Position numbers and translations under genes: made by a program. From Kitasatospora terrestris (GTDB taxonomy: Bacteria > Actinomycetota > Actinomycetes > Streptomycetales > Streptomycetaceae), in assembly GCF_039542905.1 (NCBI RefSeq), contig NZ_BAABIS010000001.1, forward strand, positions 6,510,001 through 6,574,000: a stretch of DNA of 64,000 nucleotides, written 5' to 3'. Numbering within the stretch: position 1 is the first letter of the stretch; every line of letters begins with the position of its first letter. This document shows, in pieces, positions 61,862-64,000 of this stretch. Below the pieces are notes generated by a model. The model was not told the DNA's origin. It saw only the letters and a program-made list of their open reading frames with translations, and searched no databases.

Positions 61862-64000
61862 CTACTGCTCGGTCAGGATCGCCCGCAGCCGGGTGGTCCG
61901 GTCCTGGGCCGGCCGCTCGGCCACCGCCTGGGCCAGCGCCGGGCCCGCGGCGTGCACCACCGACAGGTGCCGCTCGGCCCGGCCGAACGCCGTGTACACC
62001 CACTGCCGGGTCAGCCCGGCCGCCGCGTCCTCCGGCAGCACCGCCACCACGGCGGGCCAGCGCCGGCCCACCGCCTGGTGCGCGGTGACCGCCCAGCCGT
62101 GCCGCAGCTTCGCCGCCTGCGCGGGCGAGAGCGTCAGCCGCTCGCCGTCGCCCAGCTCCAGGTGCAGGCCGGCCGCGTCGCCGTCCAGCACCCGGCCCGG
62201 GACGTTGACGCCCAGCGCGGGGGAGTGCACCACCCGGTCGCCCGGGTCGAAACCGCCGAACCGGCCCGGCCCGGGGTTCAGCCGGGCCTTCGCCGCCGCG
62301 TTCAGCGCCCGCGTGCCGGCCGCGCCGCCGTGGCCCGGCGTCAGCAGCACCGTCTGCTCGGCGGGGATGCCCAGCGCGCGGGGAATGGAGTCCGACAGCA
62401 GCTGCACCGCCCGGTGCACCGCCTCGCCGGCGTCCTTCACCCCGAGGATGACCACCTCCTTGTCCGGCGCCTCGACGGCCGACAGCTCGCCGATGCCGAT
62501 GCCCGACACCAGCTCGCCGATCGGCCCGAAGTCCGGCGTCCGGGACGCCACCGCCGGGCAGGCCCTGGCCGCCAGCAGGTCGGCGAAGAACCGGCCGGGG
62601 CCCGCCGACCAGAGCTGGCCCGGGTCGCCGCTGAGCACCAGCCGGGTGCCGTCCGCGAGCGACTCCAGCAGCGTCGCCGCCAGCTCCACGTCCAGCAGCG
62701 GCGCGTCCAGCACCAGCAGCACGTCCAGCGACAGCGTGCCGTCCACGGACCGGCCCGGACCGGACGCGCCCGCCAGCAGCGCGCCCAGCGGCACCACCCG
62801 CTCCCGCGCGGGGGAGCCCTCCGGCAGCATCGCCACCAGGCCGTCCCGGCCCTGGTCCGTCCACGTCGCCGCCCAGGCGCGCAGGCCCAGCCCGTGCGCC
62901 GCCGCCAGCAGCGCGGCGACCTCGCCGCGCGCCGCCTCGCCGCCGGTGTGCAGCACCACGCCGTTCTCCGCCGCCGCCCGGATCAGCGCCGCGGCCGAGG
63001 AGGACGCCGCCGCCCCCGCCGCCTCCTCCCAGGCCGCCGGACCCGGCTGCACCGGGGCGCCGCCGGTCGGGTCCACCCACCCGTCGGCGTCGCCCGCACC
63101 GGCGTCGCCCGCGGCGGCCGCCGGGCCGGGCCGGTCGGCCGCGTCGCTGTCCGCCGCCGAACCCGCGTCCCCGTCCGCACCGGACGGAGCCCCGGCGTCG
63201 TCCCCGTCCGCCACGGCGGGCCCGTCGCCCGCGTCGGCGGGCCCGTCGCCCGCGTCGGCCGGGCGGCCCCCGTCGTCCCCGGCGGCGCCCCTCGCGGCCT
63301 CGTACTCCTCGTCGTCGCCCGGCACGAACGTGGACATCACCCGAACGAGACCGTCCGCGAGGCTCTCCTCCGCCAGCGCCAGGCGCTCCAGCGCGAGGAC
63401 GGTCCGCATCGGCGGCTCCTCGTCCTCGTCCGCGGCGGCGCCCGGACGCCCCGGCAGCTCCTCCTGGAAGGCCATCACCCGCCCGTCGACCACCACCGCC
63501 TGCAGTGCGGCCGCCGGATCGGGCAGCCCCAGCCGCTCCAGCCCGGCGGACACCTCGCCGATCTCCTGCGCCGAGTGCCCGCGCAGCGCGGCCTGCTCCA
63601 GCAGCCACGGCACCAGGGCCTGCGCCCGCCGCGGGTCCCCGGGGCCGGCCTCGGCGCCCAGCAGGCCGCGGGCGAACCCGTCCGCGTGCTCGGGCCGGAC
63701 GCCGGGCAGCGCCAGCACCGCCCACGGGTCCTCGCGCAGCAGCTGCGCCGCGCCCTCGCCGAGCTCCGCGACCGCCGGGCCGGCCAGCGCGGCGGGCGCC
63801 CCGCCGGCGGTGAGCACCTCGGTGGTGGCCTTCAGCGCCGCGGCCCGCTGCTCGTCCGTGACCGCGCCGCCGGACGGCGCCTCCGGGCCCGCCGGGCCGG
63901 CCTGACCCGTCTCGGTCGCGCCGACCGCGCGGATCGCCTCCGCGAGCGCGGCGACCGTGCCCGCCCGCTCCTCGGGTGCCGTGCGCCCGGTTTCGGTCAT
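61862..64000 (-). CDS. RecD2-like helicase-family protein with degenerate Walker A
   Basis: A 712-residue protein whose ATG is the last codon position of the window. The N-terminal third has helix-hairpin-helix-like repeats (EVLTAGGAPAALAGPAVAEL and similar). An acidic Asp/Ala/Gly low-complexity stretch follows (about 225-300). The ATPase-like part has LLVLDAPLLDVELAATLLES and LVLSGDPGQLWSAGPG, which match helicase motifs II and III, and AVTAHQAVGRRWPAVV with VYTAFGRAERHLSVV, which match motifs V and VI. The expected Walker A reads LHTGGEAARGEV, with no GKT or GKS. It is related to RecD2/UvrD helicases but may not hydrolyse ATP. An earlier start beyond the window cannot be excluded. Confidence 0.78.
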   Translation of the reverse strand: MTETGRTAPEERAGTVAALAEAIRAVGATETGQAGPAGPEAPSGGAVTDEQRAAALKATTEVLTAGGAPAALAGPAVAELGEGAAQLLREDPWAVLALPGVRPEHADGFARGLLGAEAGPGDPRRAQALVPWLLEQAALRGHSAQEIGEVSAGLERLGLPDPAAALQAVVVDGRVMAFQEELPGRPGAAADEDEEPPMRTVLALERLALAEESLADGLVRVMSTFVPGDDEEYEAARGAAGDDGGRPADAGDGPADAGDGPAVADGDDAGAPSGADGDAGSAADSDAADRPGPAAAAGDAGAGDADGWVDPTGGAPVQPGPAAWEEAAGAAASSSAAALIRAAAENGVVLHTGGEAARGEVAALLAAAHGLGLRAWAATWTDQGRDGLVAMLPEGSPARERVVPLGALLAGASGPGRSVDGTLSLDVLLVLDAPLLDVELAATLLESLADGTRLVLSGDPGQLWSAGPGRFFADLLAARACPAVASRTPDFGPIGELVSGIGIGELSAVEAPDKEVVILGVKDAGEAVHRAVQLLSDSIPRALGIPAEQTVLLTPGHGGAAGTRALNAAAKARLNPGPGRFGGFDPGDRVVHSPALGVNVPGRVLDGDAAGLHLELGDGERLTLSPAQAAKLRHGWAVTAHQAVGRRWPAVVAVLPEDAAAGLTRQWVYTAFGRAERHLSVVHAAGPALAQAVAERPAQDRTTRLRAILTEQ

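Overview
The window is very GC-rich DNA with translationally coupled genes, GTG and TTG starts, two chaplins (one with an LAXTG-type sorting signal), an NsrR/Hmp pair and a SARP regulator. Together these point to a streptomycete (Streptomyces, Kitasatospora or a close relative). The species cannot be named from sequence alone.

Layout. (1) 0.1-6.7 kb: a small unknown gene, then a branched-chain-amino-acid-type (Liv) ABC system made of a lipoprotein receptor, an accessory lipoprotein, a membrane protein, a fused LivHM permease and two ATPases. (2) 7.1-10.4 kb: a fused beta/alpha acyl-CoA carboxyltransferase, then nsrR and hmpA for nitric oxide sensing and detoxification, with matching operators. 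(3) 10.5-34.6 kb: a biosynthetic cluster. Its minus-strand arm is almost entirely coupled by 4-nt overlaps and encodes two carrier proteins, two ketosynthases plus a half ketosynthase, an AMP-ligase, 4-hydroxymandelate synthase, a PhyH oxygenase, dehydrogenase E1 alpha and beta, and a DUF3050 protein; a second ligase lies upstream. The plus-strand arm holds hydroxymandelate oxidase, a methyltransferase-like protein, an esterase and an HpgT-type aminotransferase. Then come an ABC exporter, a glycosyltransferase, and a third set: KAS III, carrier protein, truncated KAS, PPTase, a SerRS-like amino acid:carrier-protein ligase and a free-standing condensation domain. (4) 34.7-39.4 kb: murQ, an MFS pump, a gamma-carbonic anhydrase and a secreted peptidase. 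(5) 39.5-57.4 kb: a SARP regulator divergent from an NRPS/PKS operon (kinase-like protein, MFS, C-A-PCP, KS with an eroded AT, ACP, PCP-C-A-PCP, KS-AT-ACP, lone A). (6) 57.4-64 kb: tRNA-Leu, an M20 peptidase, chaplins, conserved small genes and a RecD-like protein.

How it may work together. HmaS, Hmo and HpgT form the complete route from 4-hydroxyphenylpyruvate to 4-hydroxyphenylglycine. None of the three NRPS A domains reads, by eye, like an Hpg domain. The aminoacyl monomer may instead be loaded by the SerRS-like ligase onto the adjacent carrier protein and condensed by KAS-type enzymes and the lone C domain. The NRPS/PKS line lacks a thioesterase and its first ketosynthase lacks a working AT, so it must rely on trans-acting partners. 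Whether regions 3 and 5 form one pathway or two adjacent ones is open. Region 3 carries TGGTCTrGACCA-like palindromes in its promoter regions, and region 5 carries 11-bp phased SARP-type repeats.
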